A stretch of DNA of 7,551 bases from Geobacteraceae bacterium (GTDB lineage Bacteria > Desulfobacterota > Desulfuromonadia > Desulfuromonadales > Geopsychrobacteraceae): positions 1 through 7,551 of the forward strand of contig JAMOPE010000371.1 of NCBI GenBank assembly GCA_027064785.1, read 5' to 3'. Below, in pieces: positions 1 to 6,101 of the stretch; the first letter of the stretch is position 1, and the number at the start of each line of letters is the position of its first letter. A model generated the notes under the pieces. That model worked only from the letters and a program-made list of their open reading frames with translations. It ran no database searches and was not told the DNA's origin. The position numbers and the translations under genes were made by a program.

Positions 1-525
1 GACAGCATCGACTAGAACCCGGACATCGACTCCCCGTTCTGCCGCAGCAATCAGTGCTGTCGCAAATTTAAGGCCGATCTGATCGGGCATCAGAATATAG
101 CTGGAGAGGTAGACCGACTCTTTTGCATTGTTGATGGCGTCAAGCATCGCGGGATAAGCTTGCTCGCCGTTGTAGAGAACACTGACGTTGTTACCGGCAA
201 TAAGGGGGCGGCGGCAGACGGTATCGGAGAGCTTGATCAGGGTTTGACACGCCCCGCTGGTCGGATAGTTTTCTATATCGTGGTGACTGGGGGGGTGGTC
301 GGTGTGGAGCCAGTGCATCCCCTGTCCCTGCTCTTGCAATTCCCGTGAGCGGGTGCGAATCCGGTTGACCCCCAAAAGCCAATACAGGATCGCTCCAATC
401 CCGGGGATTGCGAGACAGGTGACAATCCAGCCAAGAGCAGCACGCGGGTCGCGCTTATTTAGCAGGGCGTGTCCCGCGGTAAGAATCGAGAACAGCCAGA
501 GGATCGTCAACAACAGGGTCAGCAT
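1..525 (-). CDS. cls: Cardiolipin synthase (phospholipase D superfamily), N-terminal part, cut by the window edge
   Basis: Reading the minus strand from ATG at 525 gives 175 open codons that run off the left edge, so the C-terminal part is missing. Residues 1-20 and about 31-52 are hydrophobic membrane segments. Between and around them is the pattern of the PLD-nuclease N-terminal module (NKRDPRAALGWIV, IPGIGAILYWLLG). The start of the first PLD domain follows: VLYNGEQAYPAMLDAINNAK, then YLSSYILMPDQIG and RGVDVRVLVDAV. In this family the enzyme condenses phosphatidylglycerol (or PG with PE) to cardiolipin at the inner membrane, using two HKD motifs. Both HKD motifs would lie beyond the edge, so catalysis cannot be checked. 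A GGGAG ribosome site sits 4 nt before the ATG. The gene follows the zinc-ribbon gene on the same strand after 61 bp, so co-transcription is possible. A non-Cls PLD-like protein is less likely, given the N-terminal module. Confidence 0.87.
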   Translation of the reverse strand, partial: MLTLLLTILWLFSILTAGHALLNKRDPRAALGWIVTCLAIPGIGAILYWLLGVNRIRTRSRELQEQGQGMHWLHTDHPPSHHDIENYPTSGACQTLIKLSDTVCRRPLIAGNNVSVLYNGEQAYPAMLDAINNAKESVYLSSYILMPDQIGLKFATALIAAAERGVDVRVLVDAV

Positions 526-541
526 ATTTCTCCCGAGGGAT

Positions 542-582
542 CTAGGCAGCCGTATTTATATTTTTAAAGACCAGCTGCTTAG
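542..582. repeat. Intercistronic inverted repeat between the zinc-ribbon gene and cls
   Basis: CTAGGCAGC (542-550) and GCTGCTTAG (574-582) are inverted copies of 9 bp with one mismatch, separated by an A/T-rich 23-nt loop. It falls just after the stop of the zinc-ribbon gene and just before the cls ribosome site. There is no U-tract of a typical terminator after it on the minus strand. It could be an mRNA-processing or translational element, or chance. Confidence 0.35.
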
Positions 583-586
583 TTCC

Positions 587-919
587 TCAACGCAGTGAAG
601 TCCCGCAACGGGGACAGGTCAGGACAGTATTCGTGGAAACCTTCTCTCCACAGGTTGGGCAGTTGAACCAGTGACGACAGAAACGACACTGTTGCTCCGA
701 AAGCCCCTGCTTCTTTTTGCATTTTGGACAGCGGCGGTACATTTTACGACCGTTGAGATAATCTTCAAAAAACAGTCCACAGCGGGGGCATTCGGTTGCT
801 CCTGGTTTGACCGTCGCACCACAACCGGGAATCGGGCATTTGAAAACAGTTTTACAACTATTGCACCAGTATTCTCCTTTGAGAGGTTCTTCACATTTCT
901 GACAACGTTTTATCGCCAT
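587..919 (-). CDS. Small protein of four tandem zinc ribbons (16 cysteines), function unknown
   Basis: The 110-aa product has 16 cysteines arranged as eight knuckles: C6/C9, C19/C22, C28/C33, C44/C47, C64/C67, C78/C81, C87/C90 and C102/C105. Paired in order they make four zinc ribbons; the third knuckle is CX4C and the others are CxxC. Residues 49-63 form a linker between the two halves, so the protein looks like a duplicated double zinc ribbon. There is no signal peptide or membrane segment, so it is probably cytoplasmic, and lysines and arginines are frequent (GRKMYRRCPKCKKKQ), which would suit nucleic-acid or protein binding. The start is ATG at 919 with GGAG 6 nt upstream. It lies 61 bp upstream of cls on the same strand. 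I do not recognise a named family and assign no function. The coding call is secure because the cysteine spacing is too regular to be chance. Confidence 0.85.
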   Translation of the reverse strand: MAIKRCQKCEEPLKGEYWCNSCKTVFKCPIPGCGATVKPGATECPRCGLFFEDYLNGRKMYRRCPKCKKKQGLSEQQCRFCRHWFNCPTCGEKVSTNTVLTCPRCGTSLR

Positions 920-1078
920 GGTTGACTCCGGTATAAATTCATTGAATGATTTTTAAGGTCTACGATGTAAGTGGATTTTCACCGTCTTAAAAAAGTTATC
1001 ATAGTCGACAAAAACCCGCTTGCCAAGGGAAAGGCGTTTTGGTCGTTCATGCCCATGAAAAAACCGAGAAAATAAAGG

Positions 1079-1450
1079 CTACTTTTCTGAGTTGTGTTTC
1101 AGCCAGTGATTGAATTCCCCTTCGGCGTGTTGTGAATCACCGAAGTTTAATTCCAGTAGTCGGCGCAGGTGACCCATACTTTCATCATCCTCAGAGATAA
1201 AAAGAAATCCGTAAAAAGGCCCCTGCTGGTGAATCAATTCACCGATAAATTCCATCCGGATTGCTGTCTCCGGGAGATAAATGGATAAGCGGGCCTGATG
1301 ACCAGGCGGTAACGGGAGCGGTGGTTCAGAACGGAATAGAGCTCCCTGTAAAGCAAGATCAACAAGGTCGCAGCGATGAATATGATCATTGATATAGATA
1401 TCGGCTTCAGAGCGGAAATTTATTCGGCGATAATGGCGTTGATCGGTCAT
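1079..1450 (-). CDS. PilZ-domain cyclic-di-GMP-binding protein, PA4608-like
   Basis: This 123-aa soluble protein is a single PilZ domain. The N-terminal RxxxR motif is present (R9-I-N-F-R13). The second motif, normally D/N-x-S-x-x-G, reads D31-L-A-L-Q-G36, with alanine replacing the serine. The C-terminal segment HLRRLLELNFGD (94-105) and the stretch around RMEF (65-68) closely resemble my recollection of Pseudomonas PA4608, a stand-alone PilZ protein that binds c-di-GMP dimers. By family it should be a c-di-GMP receptor acting through a protein partner; in Pseudomonas that is a chemotaxis methyltransferase, and the partner here is unknown. The ATG at 1450 has a strong AAAGGAG ribosome site 7 nt upstream. 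It is transcribed divergently from prc across a 226-bp gap, and 159 bp separate its stop from the next minus-strand gene, so it may be monocistronic. Confidence 0.9.
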   Translation of the reverse strand: MTDQRHYRRINFRSEADIYINDHIHRCDLVDLALQGALFRSEPPLPLPPGHQARLSIYLPETAIRMEFIGELIHQQGPFYGFLFISEDDESMGHLRRLLELNFGDSQHAEGEFNHWLKHNSEK

Positions 1451-1676
1451 GGCAAAGCTCCTTTATGTCTGCCTTGCAGTCCGGGACAAAATATATCTGT
1501 CTTTACAGTTTAGCAGAAAATCGGAATCTTTAAACCGCACCCTTCACTTATGCTGCGGCTGCGATTAATCTGTTTTTGGAATTGTCTCTTGCGGTCATCC
1601 CGCCGTCGGGGTTACATTGTCTTAAGAATCTTAAATATAGAACTTGAATCGTTATCAATTTACTGGGGTTGTTTTT

Positions 1677-3797
1677 ATGCGTAGTCCGGCAAGATTTTTC
1701 ACTCGTGTTGTCCTCATTCTCCTTCTTGCTTTTCTTCCGATCAGTAGCTGGGCCAAAAACGGTGATGTGTTTGATACCAACCGGGCGCGACTCCTCGGAC
1801 ATATGCTGCAACAGCAGCTTAGCGGCAAACATTACAGCCAGAAACCAACCAATGATGCATTATCTGAAGCGGCTTTTGAGCTTTATCTGAAGCAGCTCGA
1901 TTTTCAAAAGCGCTTTTTGTTAAAGAGTGATGTTGCCGAGCTGGAGAAATATCGGGACCAGATTGATGATGCTGTGCGGCGTGGTCGGTTGGCGTTACCG
2001 ATTGGCGGGCGTAATATTCTGAACCGGCGTGTTGCTCAGGTTCAGCAGATGGTCGACGAGCTGCTGAACGAAAAAATTGATCCGACAGTTCCTGAGAAAA
2101 TCGAAACCGATCCCGAAAAGATCGATTACGCAGCGACTCCGAGTGAATTACGGGAGCGTTGGCGCAAAACATTGAAAGGGCAGATCCTCAGCCGTTATAT
2201 CAGCCTGCGCGAAGATGAAGTCGGAGTTGATGACGATGGGGCGTTGCTGCCGGTCGACAAGGAAAAAGATGCCGAGTTAATGGTTCAGGCACAGGAAAAA
2301 GTGGGTAAGACGGTTCGTAATTTACTGAAGCGGATGCTTGAGGAGACAGAGCAGGATCATTACGATCGTTATCTGAATGCGATTGCCCGGGCATTTGATC
2401 CCCATACCAGCTATCTGCCACCGATGACAAAAGAAGATTTTGATATCCAGATGAGCGGCTCGCTTGAAGGTATCGGTGCAACCCTGCGGGAAGATGACGG
2501 CTACATTAAAGTTGTCCGGATTATCCCCGGAAGTGCTGCTTCCAAACAGGGTCAGCTGGGGGCCGATGATATCATCCTCAAGGTTGCCGAAGGTTCCGGT
2601 GATCCAGTTGATATTACCGATACCCGGATTCGCGATGCTGTTGCTCTGATTCGCGGTAAAAAGGGGACAGAGGTCCGTTTGACGGTGAAAAAGCCCGATG
2701 GTCGTAAGATGATCATCCCGATTGTCCGCGATGTTGTTGAGATTGCAGAAACGTTTGTTAAGGGGACAACGATTGCTGATGAGGAAAGCGGCAAGACCTT
2801 TGGCTACGTCAAAGTTCCTTCTTTTTATCGTGATTACAGTGGCAAAACCGATCGTAATGTTACCGATGATTTGCGCAACGAGCTGAAGAAGCTGCGTGAA
2901 AAAAATATTAGCGGGTTGATCCTTGATTTGCGCAATAACGGTGGCGGCTCGCTTTCCGACGCTGTCAGCGTAACAGGTCTCTTTATTAAAACGGGACCGG
3001 TGGTACAGATCCGCAGCAGTGGTGGAAAAATTCAAGTCATGAAGGACGACGACAGCTCGGTCGAGTATGACGGGCCGATGATTGTTCTGGTCAACCGTTT
3101 CAGTGCCTCGGCCTCAGAAATTGTTGCCGGAGCATTACAGGACTATGGCCGGGCATTGATCGTCGGTGATGAGCATACCCACGGCAAAGGGACGGTTCAA
3201 GCTCTGCTTGATCTCGACCGCTATGTGAATTTGCGCGGGATGGAAAAGTATATGCCCCTCGGTGCGATTAAGGTCACCATCCAGAAGTTCTACCGAATCA
3301 GCGGCGAGTCGACACAGGAAAAAGGGGTTGTCCCCGATATCATCCTGCCATCACGCCTTGATGGTCTTGAGAGTGGTGAGAAGTATCTCGACAATGCTCT
3401 TCCCTGGGATCATATCGATTCGGCAGACTATGACCACTGGGATAAAGAGCCGAAAGATATTCCTAAATTGCAGGAACTGACGAAAGAGCAAATTGCCCAG
3501 AATGAAGATTTTCAGGAAATTGTCTCCGATGCCGATAGTGCTAAAAAGCGGCGCGAAGAGACAGAGCAATCTTTGGTTTTAGCCGATATGTTGAAAGAGC
3601 GGGATCAGCTGCGTGATGAGCGCAAGCGGATTAAAGAACACGGCGCCTTGATGCATGGTAGCTTTACTTCCGATTCCGTTGACGGGGAGGAAGGTTCTGA
3701 GAAGAAAGAGCTGACTCTGGAAGAGAAGCTGGCTGAAGATCCCTACGTGGATCAATCGATTCTTTTACTGAAAGAGCTAATAGATCAGCTTGATTGA
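1677..3797 (+). CDS. prc: Carboxy-terminal processing (tail-specific) protease Prc/Tsp, family S41A
   Basis: Counting from ATG 1677 the product is 706 aa; E. coli Prc is about 680. A signal peptide occupies residues 1-27 (RSPARFFTR, then a leucine-rich core, then SSWAK), so the enzyme is periplasmic. A helical N-terminal Tsp domain runs to about 235, then a PDZ domain at about 255-345 (GSLEGIGATL at 261-270), the S41 protease core at about 355-565, including LDLRNNGGG (416-424), and a charged C-terminal DUF3340-type region ending near 706. The catalytic serine is S478 in SAS-A-SE and the lysine K504 in HGKGTVQ, with D489 matching E. coli D441. The family trims proteins with nonpolar C-termini, including penicillin-binding protein 3 and ssrA-tagged substrates. 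An in-frame TTG at 1644 would add 11 residues before the signal peptide. I prefer ATG 1677 because it leaves a standard signal, although its ribosome site (GGGG, 9 nt away) is weak. Confidence 0.95.
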   Translation: MRSPARFFTRVVLILLLAFLPISSWAKNGDVFDTNRARLLGHMLQQQLSGKHYSQKPTNDALSEAAFELYLKQLDFQKRFLLKSDVAELEKYRDQIDDAVRRGRLALPIGGRNILNRRVAQVQQMVDELLNEKIDPTVPEKIETDPEKIDYAATPSELRERWRKTLKGQILSRYISLREDEVGVDDDGALLPVDKEKDAELMVQAQEKVGKTVRNLLKRMLEETEQDHYDRYLNAIARAFDPHTSYLPPMTKEDFDIQMSGSLEGIGATLREDDGYIKVVRIIPGSAASKQGQLGADDIILKVAEGSGDPVDITDTRIRDAVALIRGKKGTEVRLTVKKPDGRKMIIPIVRDVVEIAETFVKGTTIADEESGKTFGYVKVPSFYRDYSGKTDRNVTDDLRNELKKLREKNISGLILDLRNNGGGSLSDAVSVTGLFIKTGPVVQIRSSGGKIQVMKDDDSSVEYDGPMIVLVNRFSASASEIVAGALQDYGRALIVGDEHTHGKGTVQALLDLDRYVNLRGMEKYMPLGAIKVTIQKFYRISGESTQEKGVVPDIILPSRLDGLESGEKYLDNALPWDHIDSADYDHWDKEPKDIPKLQELTKEQIAQNEDFQEIVSDADSAKKRREETEQSLVLADMLKERDQLRDERKRIKEHGALMHGSFTSDSVDGEEGSEKKELTLEEKLAEDPYVDQSILLLKELIDQLD

Positions 3798-3808
3798 TGT
3801 TTGATCCA

Positions 3809-3844
3809 ATGCCCTCCCTCGAAAACGGGGAGGGCATTTATTTT
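3809..3844 (+). terminator. Rho-independent terminator of prc
   Basis: ATGCCCTCCC (3809-3818) pairs with GGGAGGGCAT (3828-3837). Two more G-C pairs lie inside, past a one-base bulge, around an AAAA loop, and TTTATTTT follows. It starts 11 nt after the prc stop and ends 1 nt before the znuA stop codon, so it separates two convergent genes. On the minus strand the hairpin is not followed by a T-run, so it should serve prc mainly. Confidence 0.9.
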
Positions 3845-3845
3845 G

Positions 3846-4766
3846 TTACTCGCTTAACCCTTCCACAATATGGTCTCCCAAACGACGCATGAGCTGAAAG
3901 TAGGCATCAGATCCGGCAATCAGATCCGCCCCCAGAGGATCAAGGGTTCCCGTTTTTGCCCCTGTCCCTTTAATCACCGTTGAGACCAGTCGCGACTTGA
4001 ATTGCGGCTCACTAAAAACACAGCGTGCCTTGAGCCGGATGATTTTATCGCGAATCTCTTTGACCCGTTTTGCCCCCGGTTTGCGATCAGGATCAATCGT
4101 AATTGAGCCGACAGCATTCAGCCCGTAGGCTGCTTCAAAATATTGATAGGCGGCGTGGAAGACGATATATGGAACTCCTTTAAAGGGGGCAAGCTGCTTG
4201 CTTAGTTCATTGTCGAGCTCCTGCAGCCGGGCAATCATGTTTTCTTTGTTCGCCAGATATTGCTGCTGATGGTCGGGGTCAATCTGGATCAGCGTGTCAG
4301 CAGTCAAGATAACAATTTTCTGTGCCAGTTGCGGGTCAAGCCAGAGGTGCAGATCAATCGCCGCTTCATGTTCACCCTCATGATGATGAGCAGGGGCCTC
4401 CCATGTTCCGCTGTGACGTTTATTTAACAGGTCATTGCGTAGAGCTTTTTCCAGTTCCAGTGAATGGGCTTTTTCCCCAAGGGTTGTCAGCGGCTTGGCA
4501 AGAAAGCTTTCAAGTTCCGGTCCGACCCAGACCACCAGATCGGCTTTCGACAAGGCCTGTGCCTCGGATGGTCGCAGGGTGTAGCCGTGAGGGGACCCCC
4601 CGCCCTTGACCAGTAACTGGGGCGTTGCAACCCCTTCCATGACTCCGGTCACCAGCGAGTGGAGAGGTTTGATACTGACGACAACGTATGGGGTTGCACT
4701 TGATGTTGCTGTGAAGAATAAGGCAGAAAGGAGCAATAAACCTGTAAATACAATTATTTTTTTCAT
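3846..4766 (-). CDS. znuA: Zinc ABC transporter, periplasmic zinc-binding protein ZnuA
   Basis: The 306-aa product is a cluster A-I (cluster 9) metal-binding protein. Residues 1-24 are a Sec signal peptide (KK, leucine-rich core, TSSA); there is no lipobox cysteine, so it is a soluble periplasmic protein. ZnuA landmarks are SPHGYTLRPSEA (58-69) and ADLVVWVGPELESFL (75-89). The expected zinc ligands are all there: H60, H140 in DLHLWLDP, H204 in FHAAYQYFE and D276 in TLDPLG. A short histidine/acid-rich loop (HHHEGEHE, 127-134) sits where ZnuA proteins carry their metal-scavenging loop; here it is short. It delivers zinc to ZnuBC. The ATG at 4766 has GGGG 5 nt upstream. It is transcribed away from zur-znuCB under the shared Zur operator. 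A manganese-type paralogue is unlikely given the histidine loop and the Zur/ZnuCB context. Confidence 0.96.
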   Translation of the reverse strand: MKKIIVFTGLLLLSALFFTATSSATPYVVVSIKPLHSLVTGVMEGVATPQLLVKGGGSPHGYTLRPSEAQALSKADLVVWVGPELESFLAKPLTTLGEKAHSLELEKALRNDLLNKRHSGTWEAPAHHHEGEHEAAIDLHLWLDPQLAQKIVILTADTLIQIDPDHQQQYLANKENMIARLQELDNELSKQLAPFKGVPYIVFHAAYQYFEAAYGLNAVGSITIDPDRKPGAKRVKEIRDKIIRLKARCVFSEPQFKSRLVSTVIKGTGAKTGTLDPLGADLIAGSDAYFQLMRRLGDHIVEGLSE

Positions 4767-4784
4767 GGCGACCCCTTATGGTTG

Positions 4785-4814
4785 TTGATATTTTATGAAA
4801 TGTTATATTATAAC
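4785..4814 (+). promoter_or_regulatory. Candidate sigma-70 promoter of the zur-znuC-znuB operon
   Basis: TTGATA (4785-4790) and TATAAC (4809-4814) are spaced by 18 bp. An alternative -10, TATATT (4804-4809), has a poorer -35, TTGTTG (4782-4787), at 16 bp. Either way the -10 lies inside the Zur operator and transcription would start at about 4816-4821, just before the leader ORF. Inferred from consensus only. Confidence 0.45.
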
Positions 4815-4819
4815 AAAAG
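4797..4819. promoter_or_regulatory. Zur operator shared by znuA and zur-znuCB
   Basis: The core is a perfect 7-1-7 palindrome, TGTTATA (4801-4807), T (4808), TATAACA (4809-4815), preceded by GAAA on the left and followed by AAAG on the right. This matches the gammaproteobacterial Zur consensus (GAAATGTTATA-N-TATAACATTTC) apart from the last few bases of the right arm. It lies in the 91-bp gap between divergent znuA and zur and overlaps -10-like hexamers for both strands. Zn-loaded Zur bound here would therefore repress uptake in both directions and its own gene. Confidence 0.93.
4807..4812 (-). promoter_or_regulatory. Candidate -10 element of the znuA promoter
   Basis: The minus strand reads a consensus TATAAT inside the Zur operator, about 40 bp before the znuA ATG. 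This predicts a start near 4800 and a 5' leader of about 34 nt. I see no good -35 at 16-18 bp, so the promoter may be weak or activator-assisted. Confidence 0.4.
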
Positions 4820-4831
4820 GAAGATCAAGTT

Positions 4832-4861
4832 ATGAGAAGAATCTGGGTGAAAAACGGATGA
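4832..4861 (+). CDS. Nine-codon leader ORF overlapping the zur start (ATGA)
   Basis: ATG at 4832 encodes MRRIWVKNG and stops at TGA 4859-4861, overlapping the zur ATG (4858) by 4 nt. It has the best ribosome site of this region, AAGGAAG (4817-4823), 8 nt upstream, whereas zur itself has only GGGTGA at 4845-4850. Ribosomes finishing the leader could re-initiate at zur. The peptide has no run of any one amino acid, so classic attenuation is not indicated. Whether the peptide matters or only the act of translation is unknown. Chance is possible because the ORF is so short. Confidence 0.45.
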   Translation: MRRIWVKNG

Positions 4862-5355
4862 TCGAACATCACGATTTAAAATTTATCGACGAAGACCACG
4901 ACCGCCAACGCTGTATCAATCAGGCAATGGCAAATGCCGAACAACTGTGTCAGCGACGTGGCCAGCGTTTTACGGCACTGCGGCGCCGAGTTTTTGAACT
5001 GGTCTGGTGTCACCATAAACCGATCGGAGCTTATGATCTTCTCGAAAAGCTACAGCGTGATGGTCGAACTGCTCCGCCAACGGTTTACCGGGCTCTCGAC
5101 TTTCTTCTTGAGTTGGGATTGATTCATCGCATCACATCGCTAAATGCCTACGTTGGTTGTTCCCATCCCGAAGATCTTCACGATGGTCAGTTCCTTATTT
5201 GTACCGCATGTCGCTCCTACGCCGAGTTGAATGTCGAATCGATCAGTACTGCAATCGATGATAGTGCCCGTGATTCGGGGTTTGCAGTACAACGGCATAC
5301 GGTTGAAATTATGGGGCTATGTCCCCGCTGTCAGGACAAGCAGGTGACATCATGA
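4858..5355 (+). CDS. zur: Zinc uptake regulator Zur (Fur family)
   Basis: The 165-aa product is a Fur-family repressor. Its winged-helix part (about 25-95) includes [10 protein letters not shown] (57-66) and [19 protein letters not shown] (73-91), which is Zur-like rather than Fur-like. The zinc sites known from E. coli Zur are all present. Structural site: C115, C118, C155, C158. Sensing site: H90, C101, H108, E123. With zinc bound it dimerises on the operator upstream. The in-frame ATG at 4795 would add 21 residues, but it lies in the operator, before the likely transcription start, and has no Zur homology. I therefore chose ATG 4858, which has GGGTGA 7 nt upstream and overlaps the leader ORF stop. 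The stop overlaps the znuC ATG by 4 nt. Residues 1-20 form an unusually acidic/histidine-rich extension ([14 protein letters not shown]) ahead of the first helix. Confidence 0.95.
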   Translation: MIEHHDLKFIDEDHDRQRCINQAMANAEQLCQRRGQRFTALRRRVFELVWCHHKPIGAYDLLEKLQRDGRTAPPTVYRALDFLLELGLIHRITSLNAYVGCSHPEDLHDGQFLICTACRSYAELNVESISTAIDDSARDSGFAVQRHTVEIMGLCPRCQDKQVTS

Positions 5356-6101
5356 GCCGACTTCTTCTGGAGGTGTCCAACGTCGATTTGATGATTGGCA
5401 AACAACTGTTACTGCAACAGATTAATCTGAAGATTTCACAGGGAGAAATCCTGACGATTATCGGTCCGAATGGCGCAGGAAAAACGACGCTGCTGCGGGT
5501 TGCACTGGGATTGCTAAAGCCGACAACCGGAACCGTTACCCCGGCACCGGGGTTGACCGTCGGTTACATGCCGCAACGCCTCCACCTTGACCCGACATTT
5601 CCTCTAACGGTGCGGCGAATGCTCGCTTTGGCGTGTAAAGGAGATTGGGCAAAGGTGATTCCTCTGATGGAAGAAGTCGGAGCAACGCACGTTCTCGATT
5701 CGCCGTTGCAGACATTGTCAGGTGGTGAATTGCAGCGGGTTCTTTTGGCACGCGCTCTGGTGCGGGAGCCCGACTTGCTGGTTCTCGATGAGCCGGTTCA
5801 GGGCGTTGATGTTCACGGTCAGGTTGAACTTTATCAACTGATTTCCCGAATTCGGGATCAACGTGGCTGTGCGGTTTTGATGGTCTCCCATGACCTTCAT
5901 CTGGTGATGGCGGCAACCGATCAGGTGTTGTGTCTTAATCAACATATCTGTTGCAGTGGAACTCCCGAATCGGTATCGAATCATCCTGCTTTTGCCGAAT
6001 TGTTTGGTCCGGCAGCAGTGAAACATATGGCGGTTTATGTCCACGATCAGAATCACCACCACAGCCATTGTGAAAGTTGTGAATGGAGGGGCAAAAAATG
6101 A
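5352..6101 (+). CDS. znuC: Zinc ABC transporter ATP-binding protein ZnuC
   Basis: The 249-aa ATPase powers zinc import through ZnuB at the cytoplasmic face. In order it has Walker [10 protein letters not shown] (38-46), the Q-loop at Q75 in GYMPQ, the signature LSGGELQR (122-129), Walker B LLVLDEP (142-148) and the switch histidine H180 in SHDLHLV. The stretch [15 protein letters not shown] (192-206) is typical of ZnuC. Length matches E. coli ZnuC (about 251). The C-terminal tail is rich in possible metal ligands (HHHSHCESC, 235-243). The start ATG 5352 overlaps the zur TGA by 4 nt and has AGGTGA 4 nt upstream; an in-frame ATG at 5319 inside zur would add 11 residues but lacks support. The stop overlaps the znuB start, so znuC and znuB are probably translationally coupled. 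Confidence 0.97.
   Translation: MSRLLLEVSNVDLMIGKQLLLQQINLKISQGEILTIIGPNGAGKTTLLRVALGLLKPTTGTVTPAPGLTVGYMPQRLHLDPTFPLTVRRMLALACKGDWAKVIPLMEEVGATHVLDSPLQTLSGGELQRVLLARALVREPDLLVLDEPVQGVDVHGQVELYQLISRIRDQRGCAVLMVSHDLHLVMAATDQVLCLNQHICCSGTPESVSNHPAFAELFGPAAVKHMAVYVHDQNHHHSHCESCEWRGKK

Noticed and set aside
937..947. Small palindrome ATTCA-T-TGAAT upstream of the zinc-ribbon gene
   Set aside because: Short and A/T-rich, matches no operator I know; expected by chance.
1010..1040. Possible terminator for the PilZ gene: CGC/GCG stem with A and T flanks, ending in T5 on the minus strand
   Set aside because: Only three G-C pairs with a bulge before the A-T pairs and a long loop; too weak to call.
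1046..1059. Palindrome TTCATG-CC-CATGAA followed by A-run
   Set aside because: The loop is only 2 nt and the T-run lies on the wrong side of the hairpin for the minus-strand gene; likely chance.
1644..1676. TTG start extending prc by 11 residues
   Set aside because: No ribosome site, and it places extra residues before an otherwise normal signal peptide; ATG 1677 is simpler.
1451..1676. Promoters for the divergent PilZ and prc genes, for example TATATT at 1490-1495 (minus)
   Set aside because: No convincing -35/-10 pair at proper spacing for either strand; transcription must start in this gap but I cannot place it.
2322..3035. 237-codon open frame on the minus strand inside prc
   Set aside because: Shadow of prc: it lies antisense within the well-supported protease reading frame and shows no recognisable domain.
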